From Novacetimonas maltaceti (GTDB taxonomy: Bacteria; Pseudomonadota; Alphaproteobacteria; Acetobacterales; Acetobacteraceae): a stretch of DNA of 64,000 nt. The DNA lies in the NCBI RefSeq assembly GCF_002906255.1, contig NZ_POTC01000004.1, positions 50,580-114,579 of the forward strand, given 5' to 3'. Within the stretch, counting starts at the first letter, position 1; each line of letters opens with the position of its first letter. A model generated the notes under the pieces. That model worked only from the letters and a program-made list of their open reading frames with translations, did not search any database and was not told the origin of the DNA. The position numbers and the translations under genes are program-made. Positions 32,976 through 43,032 of this stretch are shown piece by piece.

Positions 32976-34223
32976 ATGTTCGGCCCCTTTGAACGCGCTG
33001 TCGCCGGGCGTTACCTGCATGCCCGGCGGGGGGAGCGGTTCGTTTCCGTCATTGCGATCTTCTCCCTTGTGGGCATCGCGCTGGGGGTTGCGACGCTGAT
33101 TATCGTCATGTCGGTCATGAACGGTTTCAAGGCCGACCTGCTGGGGCGGATACTGGGGCTGAACGGGGATCTCAGCGTCTATGGCGTCTCGCGCACGATC
33201 ACCGACTATGACGCGCTGGCGGGGCGGATCCGCAGGGTGGCCGGGGTCGAGGCCGCCAATCCCCTGATCGAGGCGCAGGTGCTCCTCAATTCCGGGGGAT
33301 ACAACGCGGGCGGCCTCGTGCGCGGGATGACGCAGGACGACCTGCGGGGGTTGAAGGAAATCAGCAATTCCCTCGTGGCGGGATCGCTGGATGAGTTCGG
33401 GTCGGACGATACCATTGTCGTCGGCACGACGCTGGCGGAACGCGCGGGCCTGACCGTGGGCGCGCGCCTGACGCTGGTTTCGCCCAACGGGGCGGCGACG
33501 GCGTTTGGCACCATGCCACGGGTCCGGGCCTATCGCGTGATCGCGATTTTCGATGCGGGCGTGAATGACTACAACGCCAGCTATGTCTTCCTGCCGCTGC
33601 ATGCGGCGCAGGTCTATTTCCAGATGCCGCATCAGGTGACGCAGATCCAGGTCATGACCCGTGATGCGGAAAATGTCGGCCCGATCCGCACCAGTATCGA
33701 GCAGGCGCTTGGCGGCACGCAGGTGCGCGTCATGGACTGGACACAGAGCAACAATGCCTTCTTCGGCGCGGTGCAGGTGGAACAGAATGTCATGTTCCTG
33801 ATCCTGACGCTCATCATCCTTGTCGCGGCATTCAACGTGATCTCCTCGCTGATCATGATGGTCAAGGACAAGACCGCCGACATCGCCGTGCTGCGCACCA
33901 TTGGCGCGACGCGCGGGGCGATCATGCGCATCTTCCTGATGTGCGGGGCGTCGGTGGGGGTGACGGGCACCATCGCGGGCACGGCGCTGGGGATCGTCTT
34001 CTGCCTCAACATCGAACGCATCCGCCAGGGGTTGCAGAAGATCACCGGCACGGACCTGTTCAATGCGGAGGTGTACTACCTTGAGCACCTGCCGGCGAAG
34101 CTGGTCTGGTCGCAGGTGTTCGAGGTGATCGCAATGGCGCTGGCGCTGTCGCTGCTGGCGACGCTGTATCCGTCATGGCGCGCGGCGCGCACCGACCCGG
34201 TGGAGGCCCTGCGCCATGAATGA
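32976..34223 (+). CDS. lolC: Lipoprotein-releasing ABC transporter permease LolC/LolE family
   Basis: 415 residues. Inner-membrane subunit that extracts outer-membrane lipoproteins for LolA. One membrane helix near residues 20-45 ([11 protein letters not shown]), a large periplasmic domain, then three C-terminal helices (about 265-400) of the FtsX/MacB type. ATG 32976 begins five bases after proS; a longer frame within proS is rejected. The end overlaps lolD by eight bases. Only one permease gene is here, so a homodimeric LolF-like arrangement is possible. Confidence 0.93.
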   Translation: MFGPFERAVAGRYLHARRGERFVSVIAIFSLVGIALGVATLIIVMSVMNGFKADLLGRILGLNGDLSVYGVSRTITDYDALAGRIRRVAGVEAANPLIEAQVLLNSGGYNAGGLVRGMTQDDLRGLKEISNSLVAGSLDEFGSDDTIVVGTTLAERAGLTVGARLTLVSPNGAATAFGTMPRVRAYRVIAIFDAGVNDYNASYVFLPLHAAQVYFQMPHQVTQIQVMTRDAENVGPIRTSIEQALGGTQVRVMDWTQSNNAFFGAVQVEQNVMFLILTLIILVAAFNVISSLIMMVKDKTADIAVLRTIGATRGAIMRIFLMCGASVGVTGTIAGTALGIVFCLNIERIRQGLQKITGTDLFNAEVYYLEHLPAKLVWSQVFEVIAMALALSLLATLYPSWRAARTDPVEALRHE

Positions 34224-34926
34224 CCGCACTACGCCGCCGCTGCCCCTGCAGCTTGAGCAGGTCAGCCGTTCCTACCGCAGCGGGGAGGAGACGCTGCGTG
34301 TCCTCGACGGCGCGGACCTCGTGCTGCACCCCGGGGAGATCGTCGCCCTTGTCGCCCCTTCCGGCACGGGCAAATCGACGCTCCTGCATCTTGCGGGGCT
34401 GCTGGAACATCCCGATGCCGGGCGCGTGGTGATCGACGGGGTCGATGCAGGGCGGCTCAATGATGCGCAGCGCACGGAAATCCGGCGCGACCGCATTGGC
34501 TTCGTCTATCAGTTCCATCACCTTCTGGCGGAATTCACGGCGCGGGAGAATGTCATCCTGCCGCAGATGATCGCGGGCGTGTCGCGCCGCCATGCCCGTG
34601 CCCGCGCGGATGAACTGCTGGGTGCGTTCGGCCTGTCGCACCGGCTGGATCACCTGCCGGGCAAGCTGTCGGGGGGGGAGAAGCAGCGCGTGGCCATTGC
34701 GCGCGCGCTGGCGAACCGGCCGCGCATCCTGCTGGCGGATGAACCGACGGGCAACCTTGATGTGCAGACATCGGACACGGTGTTCGACGCGCTGATCGCG
34801 ATGGTGCGTGACCATGGGGTCGCGGCCCTGATCGCCACGCACAACATGGACCTTGCGGTGCGCATGGACCGTATCGTGACCCTGCGCGACGGACGGCTGG
34901 TGGAGGTCGTGGCCACCGAGGCCTGA
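34216..34926 (+). CDS. lolD: Lipoprotein-releasing ABC transporter ATP-binding protein LolD
   Basis: 236 residues. ATPase that powers lipoprotein release. Walker [13 protein letters not shown] signature [15 protein letters not shown] and Walker [13 protein letters not shown] are all intact. It starts within the last eight bases of lolC/E, a coupled pair. dnaE begins 51 bases after its stop on the same strand. Confidence 0.95.
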   Translation: MNDRTTPPLPLQLEQVSRSYRSGEETLRVLDGADLVLHPGEIVALVAPSGTGKSTLLHLAGLLEHPDAGRVVIDGVDAGRLNDAQRTEIRRDRIGFVYQFHHLLAEFTARENVILPQMIAGVSRRHARARADELLGAFGLSHRLDHLPGKLSGGEKQRVAIARALANRPRILLADEPTGNLDVQTSDTVFDALIAMVRDHGVAALIATHNMDLAVRMDRIVTLRDGRLVEVVATEA

Positions 34927-34977
34927 CGGTTGGATGGGGCGTTGCCGCGTGCCTGCGCGCTGCGATAGGATGCGGCC

Positions 34978-37900
34978 ATGTCCCATGCCGATTTCATCCA
35001 CCTGCGTGTCCATTCCGCCTACTCCCTGAGCCAGGGGGCGATCCGCGTTCCCGAAATCATCAGCCTTGCGCATGAAATGCGCATGCCCGCCGTTGCGATC
35101 ACCGATACGGGCAACATGTTCGGTGCGCTGGAATTTTCGCAATACTGCTCCAAGAAGGGCATCCAGCCGATCATCGGCTGCCAGATTGCGCTGCCCGCGC
35201 GCTCAGACAAGCCGGGCAGCCCGGCGGAACCGATGGTCCTGCTGGCGCGTAATGAAACCGGCCTGATGAACCTGCAGTACCTGTCCTCGGCCGGGTTCCT
35301 GCAGCACGAAACCGATGAACCGACGGTGCCGCTCGACCTTTTGTGCGAACGCGCGGACGGGCTGTTCCTGATGACCGGCGGCACGCGCGGGCCGCTGTTT
35401 CGCATGCTGGCCGAGGGGCTCGAGGATGACGCCGCTCGGCTGCTGGCGCGGCTGCACCAGGCCTTCGGGCGGTATATGGCGGTGGAACTGCATCGCCACG
35501 GCCTTGCCGCCGAACGCGCGGTGGAACCGGGGATGGTGGCGCTGGCCGATCGCATGGGCATCGCGCTGGTGGCGACGAACGAGTGTTTCTTCCCGCGTCC
35601 CGACATGTATGAGGCGCATGACGCCCTGCTGTGCATTGCGCAGGGGCGCACCATGGCCGAACAGGACCGCTGGCGCGTGACGCCCGAACACTGGTTCAAG
35701 CCACCGCACATGATGCGCGAACTGTTCGCGGACCTGCCCGAGGCTTGTGACAACACGCTGGAGATCGCGCGCCTGTGCGCCATCAAGGTGGAAACGCGCA
35801 AGCCGCTGCTGCCGGTCTGCCCCAAGGTGGCGCCCGGTGCGACGGAGGAGGAGACCCTGCGCGGCATGGCGCGTGACGGGCTGGAACGCCGCCTTGCGCG
35901 CATGAATGTCGATGAGGAGACGCGCCGGGTTTACGAGGAGCGGCTGGCCTTCGAACTCGACATCATCGCGCGCATGGGCTTTCCGGGCTATTTCATGATC
36001 GTTGCCGACTTCATCCAGTGGGCGAAGGCGCATGACATCCCGGTCGGGCCGGGGCGTGGTTCGGGTGCGGGGTCGCTTGCGGCATGGGCGCTGACGATCA
36101 CGGATATCGACCCGATCCCGTTCAACCTGCTGTTCGAACGCTTCCTCAACCCCGAACGCGTGTCGATGCCCGACTTCGATATCGATTTCTGCCAGGACCG
36201 GCGTGACGAGGTCATCCGCTACGTCCGGCAGGAATACGGCCCCGACCGCGTAGCGCAGATCATCACGTTCGGAAAGTTGCAGGCCCGCGCGGCGGTGCGC
36301 GACGTGGGGCGCGTGCTGGGCCTGTCGTTCGGCATGGTCAACAAGGTTGCCGAACTGATCCCCAATAACCCGGCCAAGCCGGTGACGCTGAAGCAGGCGA
36401 TCGACGGGGAGCCGCGCCTGCAGGAAATGCGCGACAATGACGAGACGCTGCGTCGCCTGATGGAAATCGCCCTGCAGCTTGAGGGGCTGTTCCGCCATGC
36501 CAGCACCCATGCCGCGGGCGTCGTGATCGGGGACCGTGAACTCGTCGAACTCGTGCCGCTGTATCGCGATCCCAAGAGCGACATGCTGGTGACGCAGTAC
36601 AACATGAAGTTCGTGGAACAGGCGGGGCTGGTCAAGTTCGACTTCCTTGGCCTGACGACACTGACGATCCTGCAGCGTGCGGTGCAGTTCCTTGAACGCC
36701 TCGGCGTGAAGGTGGACCTTGCTGCGCTGCCGCTCGATGACAAACTGACCTATGACATGCTGGCGCGGGGCGATACCGGCGGGGTGTTCCAGTTTGAAGG
36801 CGCGGGCATGCGCGACGTGCTCAAGCAGATGCGCCCGACACGGCTGGAGGACCTGATTGCGGCGGTGGCGCTGTACCGACCGGGTCCGATGGCCAATATC
36901 CCCGATTACTGCCGGCGCAAGCATGGCGAACCGTGGGAACCCCCGCACGAGGAAATCCGCGATATCCTGTCCGAGACCTATGGCATCATGGTCTATCAGG
37001 AACAGGTGATGCAGATCGCGCAGAAGATGGCGGGCTACAGCCTTGGCGGCGCGGACCTGCTGCGGCGCGCGATGGGCAAGAAGATCCGCGAGGAGATGGA
37101 CAAGCAGCGCGTGATCTTCACCGAAGGGGCGACGAAGCGCGGCATCGACCATGACAAGGCGGTCGAGGTCTTTGACCTGATGGCCAAGTTTGCCGACTAT
37201 GGCTTCAACAAATCGCATGCTGCGGCCTATGCGCTGGTGTCGTACCAGACGGCGTGGATGAAGGCCAACCACCCGGTGGCCTTCCTTGCCGCGTGCATGT
37301 CGCTGGCGCGGGAAAAGACCGAGAAGCTTGCGGCCCTGCGGCAGGAGGCGGAGCGCCTGGGCATCAGGGTCCTGCAGCCTGACATCAATGCCTCGGACGC
37401 GGATTTCACGGTCGAAAAGCTGCCGGATGGGCAGTATGGCATCCGCTATGCCCTTGCGGCGGTCAAGAAAGTCGGGCTGAGCGCGATGCAGGCGCTTGTT
37501 GCCGTGCGGGGGGATCGTCCGTTTATCGACATGGCGGATATCGCCGCGCGTATCGACCCGCGCAATATCAACAAGATGCAGTTGGAAAACCTGGCGCGCG
37601 CGGGGGCGTTCGACACCATCCTGCCCAACCGGGCGCAGGCCTGCGCCGCGGCCGAGACGGTGCTGCGCCGTGCGCAGTCCCATGCGCAGGAAGCGGCCAG
37701 CGGGCAGATCGGCCTGTTTGGCGGGGGCGGTGGCGGTCCTGCCCCGCGAGAGACGCTGCGTCTGCCATCGGTGCCGGACTGGCCCGAATTTGACCGCCTG
37801 AACATGGAGGCCGATGCCATCGGGTTCCACCTGACGGCGCATCCGCTGGATTCCTATGGCCCGCTGATGCGGCGTCTGGGCGTTGTGAAATCCACCGGGC

Positions 37901-38409
37901 TGGAGGCCGCGGCGCAGGCGGGGATCACGCGGGTGAAAATCGCGGGATGCGTGGTCGATCGCAAGGAACGGCCCACACGCACCGGCAACAAGATGGCATG
38001 GGTGCGCCTGTCGGATGAGAGCGGCGGGTGCGAGGTCACGTTCTTTTCCGAAGTCCTGTCGCATTCACGCGAAATCCTCAGCGCGGGGAACGCGGTTGTC
38101 GTGACAGCGGACCTGCGCCTTGATGGGGAGGCGCTGCGTATCACCGCCTCCGCCGTGATGGAACTGGAACAGGCCGCCGCCGATGCCGCCGCTGAACTGC
38201 GGATCTGGTTCGACCGTGCCGACGCCATCGAACCGATCCGCGATATCCTGCAGGGGCATAGCGGGGGGCGTGGGCGCATCATCCTGCTGCCTTCGGTGGC
38301 GGAGACGCGGGATGTGGAGGTGACACTTGGGGAACGGTATCGCGTCACGCCGCGCATCGCGCAGATGATCAAGTCTATCGAGGGCGTGGGACGGGTCGAG
38401 CAGTTTTAA
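34978..38409 (+). CDS. dnaE: DNA polymerase III subunit alpha
   Basis: 1143 residues, the replicative polymerase subunit. Order of domains: PHP domain (F-I-H-L-R-V-H-S-A-Y-S-L at the start, A-I-T-D-T-G-N-M-F-G), the pol3 palm with catalytic aspartates in M-P-D-F-D-I-D-F, then the G-I-M-V-Y-Q-E-Q-V-M-Q-I fingers, a helix-hairpin-helix region and a C-terminal OB fold (V-K-I-A-G-C-V-V-D). Length is normal for DnaE1. It ends just before a hairpin repeat that may terminate it. Confidence 0.97.
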   Translation: MSHADFIHLRVHSAYSLSQGAIRVPEIISLAHEMRMPAVAITDTGNMFGALEFSQYCSKKGIQPIIGCQIALPARSDKPGSPAEPMVLLARNETGLMNLQYLSSAGFLQHETDEPTVPLDLLCERADGLFLMTGGTRGPLFRMLAEGLEDDAARLLARLHQAFGRYMAVELHRHGLAAERAVEPGMVALADRMGIALVATNECFFPRPDMYEAHDALLCIAQGRTMAEQDRWRVTPEHWFKPPHMMRELFADLPEACDNTLEIARLCAIKVETRKPLLPVCPKVAPGATEEETLRGMARDGLERRLARMNVDEETRRVYEERLAFELDIIARMGFPGYFMIVADFIQWAKAHDIPVGPGRGSGAGSLAAWALTITDIDPIPFNLLFERFLNPERVSMPDFDIDFCQDRRDEVIRYVRQEYGPDRVAQIITFGKLQARAAVRDVGRVLGLSFGMVNKVAELIPNNPAKPVTLKQAIDGEPRLQEMRDNDETLRRLMEIALQLEGLFRHASTHAAGVVIGDRELVELVPLYRDPKSDMLVTQYNMKFVEQAGLVKFDFLGLTTLTILQRAVQFLERLGVKVDLAALPLDDKLTYDMLARGDTGGVFQFEGAGMRDVLKQMRPTRLEDLIAAVALYRPGPMANIPDYCRRKHGEPWEPPHEEIRDILSETYGIMVYQEQVMQIAQKMAGYSLGGADLLRRAMGKKIREEMDKQRVIFTEGATKRGIDHDKAVEVFDLMAKFADYGFNKSHAAAYALVSYQTAWMKANHPVAFLAACMSLAREKTEKLAALRQEAERLGIRVLQPDINASDADFTVEKLPDGQYGIRYALAAVKKVGLSAMQALVAVRGDRPFIDMADIAARIDPRNINKMQLENLARAGAFDTILPNRAQACAAAETVLRRAQSHAQEAASGQIGLFGGGGGGPAPRETLRLPSVPDWPEFDRLNMEADAIGFHLTAHPLDSYGPLMRRLGVVKSTGLEAAAQAGITRVKIAGCVVDRKERPTRTGNKMAWVRLSDESGGCEVTFFSEVLSHSREILSAGNAVVVTADLRLDGEALRITASAVMELEQAAADAAAELRIWFDRADAIEPIRDILQGHSGGRGRIILLPSVAETRDVEVTLGERYRVTPRIAQMIKSIEGVGRVEQF

Positions 38410-38423
38410 GACAGTGTTCGGGT

Positions 38424-38493
38424 GCCGCCTTTTTCAGAAGGCGGCGTTCTCCCGAAGCTTTTTGAAAAAAGCTTCACCAAAAACTTTATTCTG
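38424..38493. repeat. Intergenic double-hairpin repeat, copy 2
   Basis: Same layout as the block at 2335-2405: a GCCGCC-capped hairpin, then the GAAGCTT palindrome and the A-rich tail, ending in the same CTG. It starts 15 bases after the dnaE stop. It differs from copy 1 by a few bases in the first hairpin and one extra A in the second. Confidence 0.8.
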
Positions 38494-38547
38494 TTTTCGG
38501 TGAAAATCGACCGACAATTTATTCCTGTTACGAACAAAAGCTTTTTG

Positions 38548-38568
38548 GTTCTTTTTTCAAAAAAGAAC
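38548..38568 (+). terminator. A/T-rich hairpin downstream of dnaE
   Basis: GTTCTTTTTT and AAAAAAGAAC form 10-base perfect arms around one C. It lies between copy 2 of the repeat and the YidB-like gene and may add to transcription termination. The remainder of the 285-base gap holds no gene. Confidence 0.45.
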
Positions 38569-38694
38569 AGGACCTCTCCACACCCATCCGCCACACCACG
38601 CGAGAGCGTGAACGCCCCATCGGGAAACCCCCGTTCGGCAAGCGGCGTTGCGCACAGGTCATCCGATGTAATTCCCAGAAAGGGGAGACACTCA

Positions 38695-39069
38695 ATGACC
38701 GAATCGAATTTCTTTACCCGTGCCGGTGATTTCCTGACGGGCGCTACCGGCGACCAGTCCGGGCTTATTACCGTATTGAATGAAATACTCGGCCCCATCA
38801 CGCGCAAAGACCAGCCCACGCGGCTGGAGGCACGGTCGCGCACCCCTGAAATCATGGACATGGTGTCGCACTGGCAGGTGCAGGACAGGCCCGGCCCCAC
38901 GACCGAGGCCGTGATCCATGCCCTGTTTTCCCCTGAGGAAATCAGGAGATTTTCGGATGAAACCGGCCTGTCCGCCCCGGCTGCGATGGAAATCCTGAAG
39001 GATATCGTCCCGTTGTGCGCGCGTGACCGCAAGAAGCGGCAGCTGCGCGCACCTGACGAAGTCCGCTAG
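38695..39069 (+). CDS. YidB-like (DUF937-type) protein
   Basis: 124 residues. The C-terminal ~70 residues match the YidB pattern: I-x-x-M-V-S-H-W-Q-V, then L-F-S-P-E-E-I-R-R-F-S-D-E-T-G-L-S-A and a closing I-L-K-D-I-V-P-L. The function of the family is not known. ATG 38695 has an AGGGGAG box. The frame is open to 38422, but that part translates the repeat and is rejected. No operon partner is evident. Confidence 0.7.
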   Translation: MTESNFFTRAGDFLTGATGDQSGLITVLNEILGPITRKDQPTRLEARSRTPEIMDMVSHWQVQDRPGPTTEAVIHALFSPEEIRRFSDETGLSAPAAMEILKDIVPLCARDRKKRQLRAPDEVR

Positions 39070-39246
39070 CGCCACGCCAGGGGCGGAGGGGGATATGAAA
39101 ATCCCGCCTGTATATCTGTTGTTTCTGCCATGGCTTGCCCCCGTTCCCATTGTCGGCATGGGAACGGGATGGAACATGGAGTAGGGGGCGCGCATGGCAA
39201 TGGCATGCGGCGTATCGAATGGTCATAGGGTGGTTCTGACGTTTTC

Positions 39247-40035
39247 ATGATCATGACACATGCGGCGGGGGAGGGCTGGACCCAGTTGGGTGAACTCGGC
39301 CTTGCCTTCGTGCTGTCGGGACTGGTGGGGCTGGAGCGCGAGATCCGCCAGAAAAGCGCGGGCCTGCGGACCTATACACTGGTGGGCGTGGCGGCCGCCC
39401 TGTTCATGCTGGTATCGAAATACGGGTTTACCGACGTGCTGGAAAAGGAGCGCGTCATCCTCGACCCGTCGCGTGTCGCGGCGCAGATCGTGTCGGGCAT
39501 CGGCTTCATCGGCGGTGGCGTGATCTTCATGCGGCGCAATGTGGTGCGCGGGCTGACCACGGCGGCCTCGGTCTGGCTGACGGCGGCACTCGGCATGGCC
39601 TGCGGGGCGGGACTGCTGGCGCTGGCGATCGCGACGACCATCGGCCACTTCATCATCATGTTCATCTTCCCGCGCCTGTTGCGCCATATCCCGCGCGAAC
39701 ACCAGGCCAGCACGAATGTCAGCGTCACCTATGCGGATGGCAAGGGCGTGCTGCGCCATATACTGGTCGAATGCACCCGCCTGCGCTTTGGGGTCGATCA
39801 CGTGCGCATCGAACGCGACGACACGTTTGCCACCGCGCGGGAGGCCGTGCAGGACCAGGCGGATTACGAAGGGACCGATATCGGGGTGCCCGCCATGTCA
39901 TCCGCAGCACGGCGGCAGGTGCGCCTGTCGATGCAGGTCAGCGGCAGCGGGCAGGTCTCGCGCCTGATCGCGGCCCTGTCGGAACTGCCCGGCATCGTGG
40001 CGGTGGGCACGCTGGAGGACGGGCAACTCGACTGA
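39247..40035 (+). CDS. MgtC/SapB-family membrane protein
   Basis: 262 residues. Five predicted helices in the first ~150 residues with the MgtC signature [18 protein letters not shown] and [11 protein letters not shown], then a soluble C-terminal ACT-like domain of ~100 residues. MgtC proteins are tied to survival in low magnesium and to ATP synthase control; which role applies here is not visible. ATG 39253 is an alternative start. It converges on the small gene at 40110. Confidence 0.9.
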   Translation: MIMTHAAGEGWTQLGELGLAFVLSGLVGLEREIRQKSAGLRTYTLVGVAAALFMLVSKYGFTDVLEKERVILDPSRVAAQIVSGIGFIGGGVIFMRRNVVRGLTTAASVWLTAALGMACGAGLLALAIATTIGHFIIMFIFPRLLRHIPREHQASTNVSVTYADGKGVLRHILVECTRLRFGVDHVRIERDDTFATAREAVQDQADYEGTDIGVPAMSSAARRQVRLSMQVSGSGQVSRLIAALSELPGIVAVGTLEDGQLD

Positions 40036-40049
40036 TGGCAGGCGGGCCA

Positions 40050-40085
40050 TGAAAAAGCCCCGGCATGCGGGTGCGATGCCGGGGC
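40050..40085 (-). terminator. Bidirectional intrinsic terminator
   Basis: Perfect 10-pair stem GCCCCGGCAT / ATGCCGGGGC (40057-40066 with 40076-40085) and a nine-base loop. On the minus strand it is followed by five T (40052-40056), so it should end the small minus-strand gene at 40110-40346. It can also slow read-through from the MgtC-like gene. Confidence 0.85.
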
Positions 40086-40109
40086 CATGGTTCAGGGGAA
40101 AGGGGGACG

Positions 40110-40346
40110 TTACTGGAAGCGGATCAGGTGGGCGCGGCGGTCCCGCCCGAGGTCATAGGCGCCGCCCTGTTCCAGGATGGCCTGATGGATGCGGTCCACC
40201 CGTTCGGTATGGCGGCGGCCGCGACGTTTCTGCGCAATGCCCTGTGCCTGAAGGTTCCTGCTGCCGGCAGCACGTCCAATTTCGTGTTTCAGCTGCCCCA
40301 TCAGAATATTCGTCTTTGCAAAGAGCATGTCCGTGAACTGATACAT
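40110..40346 (-). CDS. Small basic protein of unknown function
   Basis: 78 residues, rich in Arg, Gln and His. It begins M-Y-Q-F-T-D-M-L-F-A-K and has an R-G-R-R-H-T-E-R-V-D-R-I-H segment in the second half that could bind nucleic acid. I do not recognise the family. Reality is supported by an AAGGAGAG box before ATG 40346 and by a strong terminator just after the stop. A longer frame upstream lacks a ribosome site. Confidence 0.6.
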   Translation of the reverse strand: MYQFTDMLFAKTNILMGQLKHEIGRAAGSRNLQAQGIAQKRRGRRHTERVDRIHQAILEQGGAYDLGRDRRAHLIRFQ

Positions 40347-40403
40347 GTCACTCTCTCCTTGATGGTGGCCGCACTTTAATGGGCGCCCATCACGAGATGA
40401 GCA

Positions 40404-40426
40404 TATTGCATCCCTGATATGCAATA
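40404..40426. promoter_or_regulatory. Inverted repeat TATTGCAT-N7-ATGCAATA
   Basis: Eight-base perfect arms with a seven-base spacer, 57 bases upstream of the small minus-strand gene and downstream of the MFS gene. The half-sites equal those of the element at 6042-6057, in the reverse order. It could be an operator or a terminator stem for the MFS gene; the adjacent run on the minus strand lies on the wrong side for a classical terminator. Confidence 0.35.
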
Positions 40427-40463
40427 AAAAACATACTCGCAGTGCGTGTAGTTTTGTTGCGCC

Positions 40464-41774
40464 TCACCCCGCGCGGAGATCGTCCAGACGGTCGAGGCGG
40501 CGCAGGCCGGGGAACATCCGCATCCACAACAGGGTCACGAGGAGGGTGCCAGCACCGCCCAGCGCCACGGCCTCCACCGGGCCGACCAGCGAGGCGAGCA
40601 TCCCGCTTTCGAATTCCCCCAACTGGTTGGATGACCCGATGAACAGCATGTTGACGGCGGAAACCCGCCCGCGCATGGAATCGGGCGTGCGCAACTGCAC
40701 CAGCGCGCCGCGCACGACCACGCTGATGACATCCGCCGCCCCAAGGACCGCGAGCGCGAGGATGGACAGCGGCATGGAGGTGGAAAAGGCGAAGACGATG
40801 GTCGCCACGCCGAATGTCGCGACGGCGGCGAACATGCACGCGCCCGCACGGTGGTTGAGTGGCTTCCACACAAAGAACAGGGCGCACCCGACCGCCCCCA
40901 TGGCGGGCGCCGCACGCAGCAGGCCCAGCCCGGTCGGCCCCGCATGCAGGATGTCGCTGGCATAGACCGGCAGCATGGCCGTTGCCCCGCCCAGCAGCAC
41001 GGCGAACAGGTCCAGCGAGATCGCGCCCAGCATGTCGGGGCGTTCGCGCATGAAACGCCAGACCTCCACGAACATGGAGACGGAAAGCGGCTGGCGCGCC
41101 CGCACCATGTTGCGCAGCGGCAGCAGGAACGTGCCCACCATGGCGGTGCCAAAGCCCAGCGCGCAGACGATGTAGCACATGCCGGCCCCCGCCCCGTACA
41201 GCAGTCCCCCCACAGACGGGCCGGTCACCGCCGCCGCCTGGAACAGCGATGACGACACCGCCGCCGCGCGCGCAAAGGCGTGTGGCGGCACGATGGAGGG
41301 CAGGAAGGTCTGCTGGCACGGCATTTCGAACGCCCGTGCCGCGCCGAACACCATGACCATGGCATAGATCATGCCCGGCGTCGTCCATCCCCCGAACGCG
41401 GCGATGGCCATGACCAGCGCGGATGTGGCCTCGATCGCCTGGCAGGTCATGGCGATGCGGCGGCGGTTCATGTGGTCGGCCGCGTGCCCGGCCACCATGG
41501 TCAGGCAGATCATGGGCAGGAACTGCGCCAGCCCCACCAGCGCGAGGGCGCGCGCGCTGTGGGTAAGGGCATAGATCTGCCACCCCACGGCCACCGCCTG
41601 CACGCACGAGGAGAAGGAGGACAGCGTCCGCGCCATCAGGAACGCCAGCAGCCCCGGATGCAGTGCCAGCCTGCCGGCTGCCGGTGTTGTCCCGGCGGGG
41701 GCGGCGTCATCACCATCGGCGTCGGCCTGCGTGGGGGTGGTGGGCGTGGCGGGAAAATTCTTCGGTCGCGTCAT
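40464..41774 (-). CDS. MFS transporter, EntS-like exporter family
   Basis: 436 residues, about 12 membrane helices. The loop A-G-H-A-A-D-H-M-N-R-R-R between helices 2 and 3 is the usual MFS signature, and the sequence A-R-A-F-E-M-P-C-Q-Q-T-F-L-P-S-I-V resembles the MFS_3 (EntS/macrolide efflux) group. The first ~35 residues are a polar Thr/Ala/Asp-rich leader. Substrate unknown. It is divergent from csaA with a 109-base shared upstream region. Confidence 0.85.
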   Translation of the reverse strand: MTRPKNFPATPTTPTQADADGDDAAPAGTTPAAGRLALHPGLLAFLMARTLSSFSSCVQAVAVGWQIYALTHSARALALVGLAQFLPMICLTMVAGHAADHMNRRRIAMTCQAIEATSALVMAIAAFGGWTTPGMIYAMVMVFGAARAFEMPCQQTFLPSIVPPHAFARAAAVSSSLFQAAAVTGPSVGGLLYGAGAGMCYIVCALGFGTAMVGTFLLPLRNMVRARQPLSVSMFVEVWRFMRERPDMLGAISLDLFAVLLGGATAMLPVYASDILHAGPTGLGLLRAAPAMGAVGCALFFVWKPLNHRAGACMFAAVATFGVATIVFAFSTSMPLSILALAVLGAADVISVVVRGALVQLRTPDSMRGRVSAVNMLFIGSSNQLGEFESGMLASLVGPVEAVALGGAGTLLVTLLWMRMFPGLRRLDRLDDLRAG

Positions 41775-41883
41775 GGTGCCTTACGCTATAGCAGCCAGAG
41801 GGTCGAATTCGACACGAATTCCCTATCGAAAAGGAATGATCGCAGGTTTACAAGATGACGCGAACACAGGCAGAAACATTCAC

Positions 41884-42267
41884 ATGACAGACCTTGCGCA
41901 GTCCCCTGCACCGGACATGTTTGCACCGGACGCTTCCGCCAGTGGCGGGATGGACGGGCACCTTGATATCCGGGTCGGCACGATACTCGAGGCCAGCCCG
42001 CTTCCGGATACGTATCGCGATACCTATCGCCTGCGAATCGATTTCGGGCCGCACCTTGGCGCACGCACGTCGGCCGTGCGGGTCAACCACCGCTATACGC
42101 CATCACGGCTGGCGGGGCGGCAGGTCTGTGCGATTGTCAATGTGCCGCCGCGCCAGATCGGGCCTTACCGCAGTGAGGTCCTGACCCTGAGCATGCGTGA
42201 CCAGAAAGGGGAGGCCGTACTGATCCGTCCGGACAGCCGCGTCCCCGACGGAGGAAAACTGTTCTGA
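41884..42267 (+). CDS. csaA: tRNA-binding domain protein CsaA
   Basis: 127 residues. A CsaA-type OB fold follows a ~25-residue variable leader. Key segments are L-D-I-R-V-G-T-I-L-E-A, R-I-D-F-G-P-H-L-G, N-H-R-Y-T-P and V-N-V-P-P-R-Q-I-G-P-Y-R-S-E-V-L, ending in G-G-K-L-F. CsaA is a dimeric tRNA-binding, chaperone-like protein. ATG 41884 is taken; a longer frame starts at 41836. The stop overlaps the ATG of gpt by one base. Confidence 0.9.
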   Translation: MTDLAQSPAPDMFAPDASASGGMDGHLDIRVGTILEASPLPDTYRDTYRLRIDFGPHLGARTSAVRVNHRYTPSRLAGRQVCAIVNVPPRQIGPYRSEVLTLSMRDQKGEAVLIRPDSRVPDGGKLF

Positions 42268-42752
42268 TGGCAACCAGTTATGCGACTGTTACGTGGGACC
42301 AGCTTCATCGCGATGCCCGCCAGTTGGCGGCGGAGCTTATGCCGCGCGGCCCGTTCAAGGGAATCGTGGCGATCACGCGCGGTGGCCTGATCCCGGCCGC
42401 GATCATCGCGCGGGAACTGGACTGCCGCCTGATCGAGACGGTCTCCGTCGTGACCTATGATGAGGAAAAGCAGGGCGAAGCCTCTGTCATCAAGCGGCCC
42501 GAGGCGGCCGGCGACGGGGAAGGGTTCCTCATCATCGACGACCTGGTCGATTCCGGCGTCACCGCGCAGGTCGTGCGCGGGCTGCTGCCCAAGGCGCTGT
42601 TCGCCTGCCTGTATGCGAAACCGGCGGGCCGCCCGCTGACGGACATGTTCGTGGTGGAGGTGCCGCAGGAAACATGGGTGCTGTTCCCGTGGGATACGGC
42701 GCCGCTGTTTATCCCGCCACTGGCGCGCAGGGACGATACCTCCCGGTCCTGA
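42267..42752 (+). CDS. gpt: Xanthine(-guanine) phosphoribosyltransferase
   Basis: 161 residues. It salvages xanthine and guanine using PRPP. The PRPP loop L-I-I-D-D-L-V-D-S-G-V-T is intact. The N-terminal A-I-T-R-G-G-L-I-P-A-A-I loop and the C-terminal W-V-L-F-P-W-D tail, which binds the purine ring, match Gpt. It is coupled to csaA by a one-base overlap. Downstream are ~180 bases of non-coding DNA before tRNA-Pro. Confidence 0.93.
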   Translation: MATSYATVTWDQLHRDARQLAAELMPRGPFKGIVAITRGGLIPAAIIARELDCRLIETVSVVTYDEEKQGEASVIKRPEAAGDGEGFLIIDDLVDSGVTAQVVRGLLPKALFACLYAKPAGRPLTDMFVVEVPQETWVLFPWDTAPLFIPPLARRDDTSRS

Positions 42753-42935
42753 CCTGCCGTGCGCGCTGGCTGGCCGTTTTCGCGCGGCGTCCTGTGGCGT
42801 TCACGGGAATGCGTTGTCCCGGCAGGGTCTTTTCCGGGGCAGGCGGGTTGTCATGCAGGCACCCGAGGCGATATTTTTTTTCAATAAGGTGCTTGCCAGC
42901 GCGTTCAATGACACATAGCTTCCCCCACATGGTGA

Positions 42936-43012
42936 CGGGGCGTGGCGCAGCCTGGTAGCGCGCGTGTTTTGGGTACACGAGGCCCCCGGTTCGAGTCCGG
43001 GCGCCCCGACCA
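42936..43012 (+). tRNA. tRNA-Pro (anticodon TGG)
   Basis: 77 bases with encoded CCA at 43010-43012. The acceptor stem CGGGGCG/CGCCCCG is perfect. The anticodon stem CGTGT/ACACG has loop TTTGGGT, so the anticodon is TGG, reading CCA. It starts with C1, as tRNA-Pro does. Confidence 0.95.
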
Positions 43013-43032
43013 CCATATGGGAGATCGTTGTG

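Noticed and set aside
35203..38064. 953-codon open frame antisense to dnaE
   Set aside because: Same shadow effect; dnaE accounts for the whole stretch with catalytic motifs in place.
38422..38694. Upstream extension of the YidB-like gene
   Set aside because: It translates the hairpin repeat; a clear AGGGGAG box supports ATG 38695.
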